The notes beneath the pieces were generated by a model, which saw nothing but the letters and a program-made list of their open reading frames with translations, made no database searches and was not told the DNA's origin. A stretch of 64,000 nt of DNA. Source: Sorangium sp051521495. Lineage in GTDB: Bacteria; Myxococcota_A; Polyangia; Polyangiales; Polyangiaceae. The DNA lies in contig NZ_CP150355.1 of assembly GCF_051521495.1 (NCBI RefSeq), forward strand, positions 1,798,001 through 1,862,000, in the 5' to 3' direction. This document shows positions 42,594-50,584 of this stretch, piece by piece (positions within the stretch are counted from its first letter, which is position 1; every line of letters starts with the position of its first letter). The position numbers and the translations under genes are program-made.

Positions 42594-43418
42594 ATGAAGC
42601 GGTCGAACACGCAGCCCCCGCACCGGGTTACCACCGCGATGTCGGCCTCTGCCGCGAGGCCCCCCGGCCGCGCGACGCCCCGCCGCCTGGCCGCCCTCGT
42701 GCTGCTGGGGCTCGCGGCCTGCGAGGCAGGGCCGCTCGACGCCATCGAGCTGGCCCCGACGACGCTGACCCAGGGCATGGTCGCGCACTGGACGTTCGAC
42801 GAGGGAGAGGGCACGGTCGTGCTCGATTCCTCCGGCAACATGCGCGACGGAGCGCTGACCGGAGGAACGTGGGTGCAAGACGGTCGGTTCGGCAAGGCGA
42901 TGCACCTCGGCGAGGGCGAGTTCATGGCGGTCGACAGCTTCCCGAACGCCACCGCGAGCTGGAGCGTCTCGGCGTGGGTGCGCCTGACGAGCGACGAGCC
43001 CGCGCCCGAGGTCCTGGCGACCGTGGTCAGCACGGAGAACACCGGAGGATGGGAGATCAACATCGACTACGCGCAGTCGCCGCCAGGCATGCACTTCGGG
43101 TTCTGGAAAGGGCCGGAGACCGGCGATTATCAGTTCCTCATCTGCTTCTGCATAGAGCCTCGCCGGTGGACGCACGCCGCCGCGGTCGTCGACGGCGAGG
43201 CGCTCACCATGTCCCTCTACCTCGACGGACAGCTCGACCAGGCGGCGCCGATCGACGTGACGATAGCGCCCGGCTCCGACACCCTTTATGTCGGTCGATG
43301 GGTGGGCGCGAGTCGGTTCCTCTTTGCGGACGTCGATGACATCGTCGTCTACAGCCGGGCGCTCGTCCCGGCAGAGGTCGCCGAGCTCTCGCAGCGTTCT
43401 CCGCCGGATCCCCGATGA
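42594..43418 (+). CDS. LamG/concanavalin-domain lipoprotein
   Basis: A 274-residue surface protein. The signal region ATPRRLAALVLLGLAACEAG has a lipobox (Ala-Ala-Cys, Cys ~43). From residue ~60 it is one LamG-like jelly roll: MVAHWTFDEGEGTVVLDSSGNMRDG, FGKAMHLGEGEF, SWSVSAWVRL, WTHAAAVVDG, LTMSLYLDGQLD, and the end LFADVDDIVVYSRALVPAEVAEL, which is the standard closing of LamG_3 domains. It should bind carbohydrate or protein ligands at the surface. It is divergent from the DUF1592 operon across a 419-bp gap and converges on the sigma-factor operon. The ATG at 42594 is chosen because it starts the signal peptide. Confidence 0.8.
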   Translation: MKRSNTQPPHRVTTAMSASAARPPGRATPRRLAALVLLGLAACEAGPLDAIELAPTTLTQGMVAHWTFDEGEGTVVLDSSGNMRDGALTGGTWVQDGRFGKAMHLGEGEFMAVDSFPNATASWSVSAWVRLTSDEPAPEVLATVVSTENTGGWEINIDYAQSPPGMHFGFWKGPETGDYQFLICFCIEPRRWTHAAAVVDGEALTMSLYLDGQLDQAAPIDVTIAPGSDTLYVGRWVGASRFLFADVDDIVVYSRALVPAEVAELSQRSPPDPR

Positions 43419-43478
43419 GGAAGCTCGGCGCCCCGCGGCGCGCCCGTGTCCCCGGACGGCGCCGCCCGCGCCGCGCTC

Positions 43479-44528
43479 TCACAGCCACCCCACGAAGCTG
43501 AGGCTGCCGAGCAGCGCCGGGCGCGCGCCGGACGCCACCTCGTCGTTGAGGAAGCGCACCACGGGATACGGCTCGGCGACGAGCACGTGCCCCTCGACGG
43601 AGATGTCGAGCCCCCGCACGAGCTCGATCTCGGCGCCCAGACCGGCGTCCGCCGAGAACGCCCACCGGGCGCTGTGGACGCCCCGGTACGGCCACGCCGC
43701 CTCGCCGTCGACCGACACGTGCAGCGCCCCCGCGCCGGCCGAGAGCATCGGGCGAACGCGCAGGTCGGGCCAGGGGACGACCGCGAGCTCGACGAGCGCG
43801 AGCCGCTGGGCCACCGTGGCGCTGCCCTGCGGCCCGCCGACGCGCGGGGCCGTCCCGAGCCCCGCGAGCGACAGGCGCGCCTGGAACGGCCGCAGCGGCG
43901 CGAAGCGGAGGCGCCCGACCGAGAGCAGCGCGGGGCCGACGCCGCCCGGGCTCGCGAGGAGCGCGCCCCCCAGCTCGACCCCCCACGTCGACCGGTGCGC
44001 CCCGTCCAGCGACCGCTCCGCCCACCGGGACGCCTGCCGGCGCGCGTCGCTCGCCACGGGCGGCGGGGACGCCCCCTCCGCGGAGCGCCGCGAGGCCATC
44101 AGGAGCTCGAGCAGGCTCGCCCGGAGCAGCTCGACCGCGCGCACGGCGAGCACCTCGGCCATGCGCGCCTGCGGCTCGCCGCGGATGTCGATCCGCCGCG
44201 TGAGCGTCTTGCTCGTGAGCCGGTCGACCACCCAGAGCTCGGCGGCCTGGGCGTCCGGCTCCAGCGACATCCCGATGAGCGCCGCGGAGCCGCGCTGCTG
44301 CGCGACGTCGACCTCGGCCGACCGGGGCGCCGAGGCCGCGCCCGCGTCGGCGAGCACGACGTCGAAGCCGTCGGCGACCAGCTCCCCCCGGATGCGGATC
44401 AGCGCCTCCGCGATCGACGGGTCCGCGGCGCCGGGCCGCACGAGGACCACGCGGGCAGGCTCCGCGGAGGCCACGGCGCTCGCCGCCGCCAAGAGGAGCG
44501 CGAGCGCCTGCGCGAGCGCGCGCCTCAC
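43479..44528 (-). CDS. Exported envelope protein with beta-rich C-terminus (third gene of sigma/FecR operon)
   Basis: A 349-residue protein with a cleavable signal (MRRALAQALALLLAAASAVASAEP). Residues 25-150 look like a small alpha/beta domain (VVLVRPGAADPSIAEALIRIRGEL, ELWVVDRLTSKTLTRRIDIRG). From ~165 the sequence alternates hydrophobic and polar residues in strands (WGVELGGALLASPGGVGPALLSVG, ... SADAGLGAEIELVRGLDISVEGHV) and ends in aromatic-Leu (SFVGWL), as in outer-membrane barrels, though the barrel would be small. Its start overlaps the FecR gene stop by ATGA. The function is unknown; the position suggests a sensor or target of the sigma/FecR pair. Confidence 0.65.
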   Translation of the reverse strand: MRRALAQALALLLAAASAVASAEPARVVLVRPGAADPSIAEALIRIRGELVADGFDVVLADAGAASAPRSAEVDVAQQRGSAALIGMSLEPDAQAAELWVVDRLTSKTLTRRIDIRGEPQARMAEVLAVRAVELLRASLLELLMASRRSAEGASPPPVASDARRQASRWAERSLDGAHRSTWGVELGGALLASPGGVGPALLSVGRLRFAPLRPFQARLSLAGLGTAPRVGGPQGSATVAQRLALVELAVVPWPDLRVRPMLSAGAGALHVSVDGEAAWPYRGVHSARWAFSADAGLGAEIELVRGLDISVEGHVLVAEPYPVVRFLNDEVASGARPALLGSLSFVGWL

Positions 44529-45844
44529 GGCGTCCGGGCGAGGGCCCGCGCCGCCTGCGCGTAAGTGCCGCCCGGGAACCGGCGCAGGTACTCCCGCGCG
44601 ACCAGCTCGGCCCGATCATCGCCCTGGAGCCCCTGCACGAGCACCATCTTGCGCCCGAGCGCCTCGGAGGCATAGGCCCCCCCTTGCGGCGCCTCCTTCA
44701 GGTAGCTCTCGAACCAGGCGAGCGCTGCGGCCGGCCCCTCCTGCGCCTCCGCGAGCCGCCCGAGCAGGAACGCCGCCTCGGCGCCCCGGCGCGTCCCCGG
44801 GAACCGCCGCCGCTGCGCGAGGAGCGCCCTCCGCGCGACGTCGGTCCGCCGGGTGTACCGCGCCGCGTCCGCGAGGGCCGCGAGCTCCTCGCTCGTGCTC
44901 TCGGCGAGGGCGGCGTCGAGCCCGAGGCGCTGCGCCTCGTCGACGATGGCGTCGAGCTTGCCGGCCGCGAGCTTGCCGGCCCAGTCGCGCTTCGGCCCCG
45001 CCTCCGGGCCGCGCGCCGTCCCCCGCGCGGCCGCAGGCTCGCCGCGCAGCTCGGCGGCGGCCGGCGAGGCGACCGGGGCCTCCGAGCGGCCTTCGGCGGG
45101 CGGAGCGGCGGCCAGCGCGGAGGCGGAGGGGGGCGGGGCGGGCGCCGCTTCGGTGCCCTGCCGCGCGTCGAGGTTCCGGAGGAGCACCTCTCCGTTGCGC
45201 ACCCGGACCGTCAGCCACTGCCCTGCGCGCACCGCGATCGGCTCGGCGGAGAGCGGCCCATGGACGGCGACGGAGCCGTCCTCGAGCCGGAGGTCGAGCC
45301 GCTCGTCGTCCGGCGCCCAGGCGAGCGCGAAGGCCGTCCCGGTCACGGTCACGACGAACGGCCCCGCGTCGAACAGCCACTGCGTCTCCGACCGGTGGAC
45401 CACGCGCGCGTGGACCTCGCCCTGGTCGAGCGCCACCCGGGCGCCCTGTGCGGTCACCGCCGCGATGTGCGCGCGCGCCCCCTCGGCGAGCTGCACCTCG
45501 GTGCCGTCCGAGAACCGCAACGTCGGGCGGCTCGACGCGTCCGCCTGGAGATCGCCGTCCTTGGCGACGCCCCCCTCGACCACGTAGGACAGCCGATCTC
45601 CGTGCGCCCGCCGCTGCCACCCTCTGAACGCGAGCACGCCCGCGGCGGCGACGGCGAGCGACAGCCCTCCTGCGAGCAGCGGCGACGACCGGAAGCCCCG
45701 GCGCGCCGCCGTCCGCTCCGTCACGCGGAGCAGCCCCCGGGTGCGCTGCTGGTGTGTCATCGCGCCGAGCGACTGGCACGAGAGCTCGACCAGGCGCGCC
45801 GCCCTCGGGCTCAGCTCCGGCTCCTTCGCCTCGTCAGGGTTCAT
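44525..45844 (-). CDS. FecR-domain anti-sigma-like protein with TPR-type C-terminus
   Basis: A 439-residue inner-membrane protein. The ~50-residue cytoplasmic N-terminus is followed by one membrane helix (~54-76, LLAGGLSLAVAAAGVLAF). The periplasmic FecR domain runs ~80-220 (LRFSDGTEVQLAEGARAHI, VALDQGEVHARVVH, FVVTVTGTAFALAW, LRLEDGSVAVHGP). After a Pro/Ala linker the C-terminus has tetratricopeptide-like helices (AEAAFLLGRLAEAQEGPAAALAWFESYLKEAP, ending YLRRFPGGTYAQAARAL). Its start overlaps the sigma-factor gene by 11 nt. FecR proteins transmit an outer-membrane signal to an ECF sigma; the TPR tail is typical of the myxobacterial version and may contact the next protein. Confidence 0.85.
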   Translation of the reverse strand: MNPDEAKEPELSPRAARLVELSCQSLGAMTHQQRTRGLLRVTERTAARRGFRSSPLLAGGLSLAVAAAGVLAFRGWQRRAHGDRLSYVVEGGVAKDGDLQADASSRPTLRFSDGTEVQLAEGARAHIAAVTAQGARVALDQGEVHARVVHRSETQWLFDAGPFVVTVTGTAFALAWAPDDERLDLRLEDGSVAVHGPLSAEPIAVRAGQWLTVRVRNGEVLLRNLDARQGTEAAPAPPPSASALAAAPPAEGRSEAPVASPAAAELRGEPAAARGTARGPEAGPKRDWAGKLAAGKLDAIVDEAQRLGLDAALAESTSEELAALADAARYTRRTDVARRALLAQRRRFPGTRRGAEAAFLLGRLAEAQEGPAAALAWFESYLKEAPQGGAYASEALGRKMVLVQGLQGDDRAELVAREYLRRFPGGTYAQAARALARTP

Positions 45845-46481
45845 CCCGTGCCTCTTCTCTCATGCCGTAGGCGGCGAGGGTCGTGTCGCTCTCCACCAGC
45901 GACGACACGCGCTCGGTGGCCCGGCCGAGCCGCCGCTTGACGGTGGCCAGCGAGACGCCGACCGCCTCCGCGATCTCCGGCAGGCTCATGCCCTCCATGT
46001 GCCGGAGCACGAACGCGGTCCGGTCGTCCGCGCTCAGCGTGTCGAGGATCGCGTAGAGGCGCCCCAGCGCCTCGCGCGCCTCGCTGTCGGCCGGCTCGAC
46101 GGGGTGCTCCGGCAGATCCGCGGTGTCCGACAGCTGGAGGATGCGCCGCACGCCCCTTCGCCGGAGCTCCCACTTGAGGATTCGAACGGTCACCGAGAAC
46201 ACGAAGCTTCCCAGCGCGTCCGGGTCCCTCAGCCCGGATATCTTGGAGAAAACCCGCACGAACACCTCCTGGGTGATGTCCTCGGCATCGGCGCCCGGCC
46301 CGAGCACGCGCGCCGCGATCCGGAACACCTTCGGAGCATGCTTGTTCCATACCGCTGCTGCCGCCCATGGCTCCCCTGTCACGAGCGCGCGCACCACCTC
46401 ACCCTCGTCGGGACCGCCCCTCTCCGGAGGAGCGATGGCAAGGCTGGCTTTACGTGCTACGGCATCGCTCCGAGGGCTCAT
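45834..46481 (-). CDS. ECF-type RNA polymerase sigma factor
   Basis: A 215-residue sigma factor with region 2 (~35-100: AAAVWNKHAPKVFRIAARVLG, DAEDITQEVFVRVFSKI, then SFVFSVTVRILKWELRRR for -10 recognition) and region 4 (~140-190: LDTLSADDRTAFVLRHMEGMSLPEIAEAVGVSLATVKRRL, the -35 helix-turn-helix). It has no other domain. It is the first gene of a three-gene operon with a FecR-type partner and an envelope protein. A 32-nt motif 161 nt upstream recurs upstream of the DUF1592 operon, so positive autoregulation is the simplest model. The start ATG gives a basic N-terminal tail of 20 residues. Confidence 0.92.
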   Translation of the reverse strand: MSPRSDAVARKASLAIAPPERGGPDEGEVVRALVTGEPWAAAAVWNKHAPKVFRIAARVLGPGADAEDITQEVFVRVFSKISGLRDPDALGSFVFSVTVRILKWELRRRGVRRILQLSDTADLPEHPVEPADSEAREALGRLYAILDTLSADDRTAFVLRHMEGMSLPEIAEAVGVSLATVKRRLGRATERVSSLVESDTTLAAYGMREEARDEP

Positions 46482-46642
46482 GGCTCCCGCAGCGGTCGTG
46501 CGGAGCGGTCACAGTACCGAGCCGGTGCTCCCGGCGCAAGAAGGTGAGTCGGGGCGACCGGGGGAGCGCGCCCCGCGTACGTCCGCAGATGCCGCGCGCG
46601 CGGCGGGGCGTCTTCGGTCCAGCTGGCGAAGCGCACTTCCAT

Positions 46643-46674
46643 GCAGTAGCGGCTCGGGCTCGAACCGGCTCACC
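46643..46674 (-). promoter_or_regulatory. 32-nt motif upstream of the ECF sigma operon, copy B
   Basis: The second copy of the motif described at 42334-42365. The 14 bases at one end and nine at the other are identical; four central differences. It lies 161 nt before the sigma-factor start. Confidence 0.6.
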
Positions 46675-46725
46675 ACGGGAGCGACTGGCGTGGGGATGTA
46701 AGTTTGCCGCAAGAGCGACCGGGGC

Positions 46726-46938
46726 TCAGGCGCCGCGCGCGACCTCGAGGGCGCGGGAGGTCTGGTCCGCCGCGCCGCCCGGCTTGCGCCGGGTCCCCCA
46801 GCCGACCGCGGCGCGGTAGCTCCCGAGCAGCCCCGTGGCCGCGAGATGCTCCTCGTCCACCGGGACCGGCTGCTCGGCCTCGGGCGCCACGTAGAGCGCG
46901 TCCACCGGGCAGTAGGCCTCGCACATGAAGCAGGTCTT
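46726..46938 (-). pseudogene. Ferredoxin 3' fragment (second cluster motif onward)
   Basis: The minus-strand sequence from 46938 reads KTCFMCEAYCPVDALYVAPEAEQPV... and ends YRAAVGWGTRRKPG...VARGA. This is the C-terminal half of a small 4Fe-4S ferredoxin with one Cys-x2-Cys-x3-Cys-Pro cluster motif partly kept. The first cluster-binding half (the usual ~35 N-terminal residues) is absent, and the frame instead continues upstream into an unrelated FG-GAP-like sequence. The codon bias is good, so the break seems recent. It has no start codon of its own, so function is unlikely. Confidence 0.65.
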
Positions 46939-47232
46939 CACGTCCTGGGCCCCGTCTCCGTTGACGTCGCCGGTCCGCGCCCTGCGCGGATCGGCCAGGG
47001 TGACGGCATCGCCGAGGCTGGCCTGGAACGGCACCCCTGCCTCGACGAGCCAGAACGGCGGCCCCGCGCGGTCGCCGGTCGCGAGCAGGACGGCCCACGG
47101 ACGGCACGATGAGATCGATCTTGCTGTCGGCGTCGACGTCGAGCGTGTGGAGCTCCGTATCGCAGGGATAGCCGATGAGCAGCTCGAGCGATTCGCCCGT
47201 GGGATCGAATCCCGCGGGCGTCGCGTCCGAAG
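46939..47232 (-). pseudogene. FG-GAP/VCBS repeat protein fragment, frameshifted
   Basis: Two frames on the minus strand give FG-GAP-like pieces: ATPAGFDPTGESLELLIGYP then LHTLDVDADSKIDLIVPS in one frame (47232-47105), and AVLLATGDRAGPPFWLVEAG..., RTGDVNGDGAQDV in the next (47100-46939). The DVDADSKIDL and DVNGDGAQDV words are the calcium-loop cores of integrin-type repeats, common in large myxobacterial secreted proteins. A frameshift separates them, there is no start, and the second piece runs straight into ferredoxin sequence. It is a recombined relic. Confidence 0.55.
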
Positions 47233-47325
47233 CGAGCGCTGGTCAGCTTGCCGGCGTGCCGGACCGAGCACGAAGGCAACGCGCGCCTGGGCACTCTCAC
47301 CCGATGTCGTGCCCGCGCTTCGGGC

Positions 47326-47766
47326 CTATTTCGCTATATGTCCACCGAAGCAGCGTGTCTTCATCGGACCGAGCGGGCCCCTGCCGGGCGCAACGGCGCA
47401 CAGAACTTTCGAAACCACCTGCGCCGCGCCGGCATCCATCGCCCTGAGCTGTTCCTTGTCCGCGAGCCCCGTGGCGAGCGCACAGACCCGCAGCCCGGCG
47501 CGGCGCGCCTCGCCGGAGCGCGGCAGGAGCGCGCGCTCGGGCCCCACCAGGTCGTCGAGGGCGTCGAGGATCGCCGCGCTCTCGACGAGCGGCTCCCCGC
47601 CGTCCGTCACGAGCACCGGAACGCGCCGGAGCGGGTTGTACCTCGCGATGGACTCCGCGTCGGCCCACACCGACCACGGGCGGTGCTCGTACGCGAGCCC
47701 GTACTGCTGGAGCGCCACGGCGACGCGGCGCACGAACGGGGAGTCATACTGGCCAATCAGGATCAT
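47326..47766 (-). pseudogene. Glutathione S-transferase, truncated after the thioredoxin domain
   Basis: The first ~105 residues from ATG 47766 are a normal GST N-terminal domain: MILIGQYDSPFVRRVAVALQQ, YNPLRRVPVLVTDGGEPLVES with the cis-Pro, AILDALDDLVGPERALLP and the start of the helical domain (AGLRVCALATGLADK). Similarity then stops abruptly; the remaining ~40 residues (…KTRCFGGHIAK) do not fit the family, where ~100 more residues are expected. The frame is open, so a shortened protein could be made, but the substrate-binding domain is lost. Confidence 0.65.
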
Positions 47767-47809
47767 GCCGGCTCGTGTCACCGAGCGTAACCGAGCGCGC
47801 CGCGCGCGG

Positions 47810-49924
47810 CTACCAGACCGCGCACGTCTTGACCGGCCGCATCGGCGTGCCCGGCGCGCACCTGAAGGCCTCGCCGAACTCCGGGAGGTTCGCGAGCGGC
47901 CCGTTGACGCGGAACCGCGGCGGGGAGTGCGGGTTCACCTGGACCATGAGCCGGAGCGCCTCCTCGCGCAGCTTGCCGCACCAGGACTGCCCGTGCGCGA
48001 GGAAGAACTGCTGATCTTCCGTGAAGCCGCTCGCGACCGTCTGCTCCACCGCGCCCTTGCGCATCGCCCGGTACGCCATGAAGGCGAGCTTCACGCCCCC
48101 GAGATCCGCGATGTTCTCGCCCAGCGTCAGCTTGCCGTTCAGCTTCAGCCCCGGCAGGGCCTCGAAGGCCGAGTACTGCGCCTCGACGCAGGCGGTCTTC
48201 GCCTTGAACGCCGCCGCGACGTCCTTCGACCACCAGTCCTCCAGGTTGCCCTTCTGGTCGAACTGCGAGCCCTCGTCGTCGAACCCGTGCGTGAGCTCGT
48301 GCCCGACCACCATGCCGATGCCGCCGAGGTTCACCGCCGCGGCCGAGCTCACGCTGTAGAACGGCGGCTGCAGGATGCCGGCCGGGAAGACCATGTGGTT
48401 GCGCTGCGGGTCGTAATAGGCGTTCACGGTGGGCGGGCTCATCTGCCACTCGTCGCGATTGAGCGGCTTGTCGATCTTCCCGAGGTCCCACTGCGTCTGG
48501 AAGGCGCGCGCCGCGAGCGTGTTCTTGGCGTACGACCTCGGGTCGACCTCGAAATCGTAGGTCCTCCACTTGTCGGGATATCCGATGAGGTAGGCCATCG
48601 CGGAGAGCTTGGCGAGCGCGCGCTGCCGCGTGCCCTCATCCATCCAGTCGAGCGCCCGGGCGTTGCGCGCGAACGCGTCGCTGATCTGGTGCACCATCGC
48701 CTCGGCCGCGGGCTTGCTCTCGCCGGGGAAGCTCGTCTTGACGAACGGCTGCCCGAGCAGCTCGCCGAGCGCGTTGTCGGTCGCGTCCACGCAGCGCTTC
48801 CAGCGCGGCCGCACCTCCTTCTGCCCGGTGAGCGCCGCCTGCAGCGTGAAGGCCTCGTCGACGAACGCCTTGGGCAGCGCCGGCGTCATGGAGCGCACCA
48901 CGTGCCACGAGAGGTAGCTCTGCCACGCGGCCGGCTTCACCGACGTGAGCAGCCGGGAGAGCCCCTCGAAGAACCGGACCGAGGTGACGTTCACCTCCTT
49001 GACGTCCTGGAGGCCGAGCCCCTGGAAATACGCGTCCCACGGGAACGCCGGCGCGGCCTTCGCGAGCGCCGCCCGGTCGAGCTTGTTGTAGAGGCCCGCC
49101 GGGTCCCGCCGCTCGACCCGGGTCTTCGAGACCTTCGCGAGCTCGGTCTCGATCTGCATCACGTCGAGCGCCGCCGCCCTCGCCGCCGCCTCCTGCGCCC
49201 CGGCGAGCCGCATCATCCGCGCGACGTGCTCCTCGTAGATCTTGCGGATCGCCTTCGATTTGTCGTCCTCGCTCAGGTAGTAGTCGCGGTCCGGCAAGCC
49301 GAGCCCGTTCTGGTCGAGCTGCGCGATGACGCGCGTCGCGTCCTTCATGTCCTGCGCGGAGGCGATGTCGAACAGCGCCCAGACGCGGCGGCGGTGGAGC
49401 TCGGTGACGAGCGCCCCGAGGCCCTTCGGGTCGCGCACCCGCCGCGCCTTCGCGAGGAGGTCCGCGATGGGCTTCGCGCCGGCGGCCTCGACAGCGGGCT
49501 CGTCCATGCACGACCCGTAATAGGCGCCGATCTTCTTGGTCACCGGATCCCGGTCGCCGGCGCTCGCCGCGTCCTCGAGGATGCGCCGGAGCTCCGCCTC
49601 GTTGCGCTTCTCGATCTCGTTGAAGCTCCGCATCCAGTAGGCCTCGTCCCCCGGGATCTCGATCTTCGCCAGCCATCCGCCGCACGCGAACTGGTAGAAG
49701 TCCTCGCAGGGGTTCGCCGAGCGATCGAGCGCGGACTCGTCGAGCCCGACGCTCTCGAGCTTCGTCTCGACGATGGGGAGGCCCTGCGGCGCCGGCGGTA
49801 CCAGCGCCGTCGCGGTGGCGGGCGGGGGCGCCGGCGGCGGGCTCGCGGCGGGGCCGCAGGCCGTCAGCGCGGAGAAGGCCAGGGTGAGCGCGAGGGGAGA
49901 GGCAGGCTGTCGGTGCGTGCGCAT
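47810..49924 (-). CDS. M13-family metallopeptidase (neprilysin/PepO-like), lipoprotein
   Basis: A 704-residue zinc endopeptidase. ATG 49924 opens a signal with lipobox (LALTLAFSALTACGPA), then a Pro/Ala spacer. The N-terminal M13 domain starts at NPCEDFYQFACGGWL. The catalytic domain has the zinc motif GMVVGHELTHGFDDEGSQFD (HExxH), the second zinc motif GENIADLGGVKLAF, the substrate-backbone site NAYYDPQRNHMVFPAGILQPPF and the C-terminal Cys-Ala-Val-Trp ending, which equals the family's CxxW. It cleaves short peptides outside the cell, tethered to the membrane. Upstream of it lies an 11-bp repeat array (49997-50051) in the promoter region. Confidence 0.93.
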   Translation of the reverse strand: MRTHRQPASPLALTLAFSALTACGPAASPPPAPPPATATALVPPAPQGLPIVETKLESVGLDESALDRSANPCEDFYQFACGGWLAKIEIPGDEAYWMRSFNEIEKRNEAELRRILEDAASAGDRDPVTKKIGAYYGSCMDEPAVEAAGAKPIADLLAKARRVRDPKGLGALVTELHRRRVWALFDIASAQDMKDATRVIAQLDQNGLGLPDRDYYLSEDDKSKAIRKIYEEHVARMMRLAGAQEAAARAAALDVMQIETELAKVSKTRVERRDPAGLYNKLDRAALAKAAPAFPWDAYFQGLGLQDVKEVNVTSVRFFEGLSRLLTSVKPAAWQSYLSWHVVRSMTPALPKAFVDEAFTLQAALTGQKEVRPRWKRCVDATDNALGELLGQPFVKTSFPGESKPAAEAMVHQISDAFARNARALDWMDEGTRQRALAKLSAMAYLIGYPDKWRTYDFEVDPRSYAKNTLAARAFQTQWDLGKIDKPLNRDEWQMSPPTVNAYYDPQRNHMVFPAGILQPPFYSVSSAAAVNLGGIGMVVGHELTHGFDDEGSQFDQKGNLEDWWSKDVAAAFKAKTACVEAQYSAFEALPGLKLNGKLTLGENIADLGGVKLAFMAYRAMRKGAVEQTVASGFTEDQQFFLAHGQSWCGKLREEALRLMVQVNPHSPPRFRVNGPLANLPEFGEAFRCAPGTPMRPVKTCAVW

Positions 49925-50233
49925 ACAGCGCTCTACCACGGGCCGCGGGTGGTGGGGGAGTCGGGGGCCGTCGTATTTCATCGAGCGATCTCTGCTCGTC
50001 TTTCGCACGTCTTCCGCACGTCTTCCGCACGTCTTCCGCACGTCTCGCGCAAAGGGAGCTCTTTCCCGGGTACCCGCAGCGGGCGCTCGCGAGGGCGCGG
50101 GGGCAGAGCAAGGACACCGCTGCTCCGCGGTGCTCGACGCCCGTCCTCAACGCACGCGCCGCCGTGATCTCCGTCGACGACGGGGGAGACGCCTCGATAT
50201 GCTGCGCGTGAACCAACGACGCGGAGGGCGACC
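49925..50233. other. Divergent intergenic region with 11-bp repeat array
   Basis: Lies between the M13 peptidase (minus) and the small gene at 50234 (plus). Apart from the repeat array at 49997-50051 no gene or clear promoter is seen. Confidence 0.45.
49997..50051. repeat. 11-bp tandem repeat, five units, upstream of the M13 peptidase
   Basis: Unit CGTCTTCCGCA: three perfect central copies with one slightly changed copy at each end. The array lies 73-127 nt before the peptidase start, on about one helical-turn spacing. Confidence 0.9.
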
Positions 50234-50521
50234 ATGCAAGAGCCGTTTCGGACCCTGTATTTCACGTTGATGCCCAACAACTTCCCGCTGGGCAGGTGGC
50301 GCTACAACGTGAGATTCGACAACGATCGGGTACTGATCGGGAACGACTATCACCACATCACGGTGCTCAGCGGTTTGGCCGGCTGGCACGTCACCATCGG
50401 CGGGCAGCACGCAGGTCAGGTGGCGGGCGGGTTCGATGATCTCGTGGGCCTCGCCTGGGATGTCACGCCGGAAATCAAGCAGGCGCTCGACTGGTTCAAG
50501 GACAACCGCACCAGGATGTGA
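50234..50521 (+). CDS. Small uncharacterised protein next to orphan tssC
   Basis: A 95-residue protein with a good Shine-Dalgarno (GGAGGG about seven bases before ATG). It is beta-rich in the first 70 residues (FRTLYFTLMP, RWRYNVRFDNDRVLIGN, HHITVLSGLAGWHVTIGGQHAGQV) and ends in a helix (PEIKQALDWFKDNRTRM). No signal peptide or membrane segment. I do not recognise the family. It converges with the TssC gene, 63 nt apart end to end, so the two are not in one operon. The compact strand pattern would fit an immunity, chaperone or sheath-adaptor size class, but nothing proves it. Confidence 0.6.
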   Translation: MQEPFRTLYFTLMPNNFPLGRWRYNVRFDNDRVLIGNDYHHITVLSGLAGWHVTIGGQHAGQVAGGFDDLVGLAWDVTPEIKQALDWFKDNRTRM

Positions 50522-50584
50522 ACCTCGCCCCCGAGCGCGCCAGCGCCCGACGAGCGACCGGGGAGGCCCGCCTGCGCGGCGCGA

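Noticed and set aside
46925..50167. Plus-strand frame of 1080 codons
   Set aside because: Antisense to the M13 peptidase; no domain recognised.
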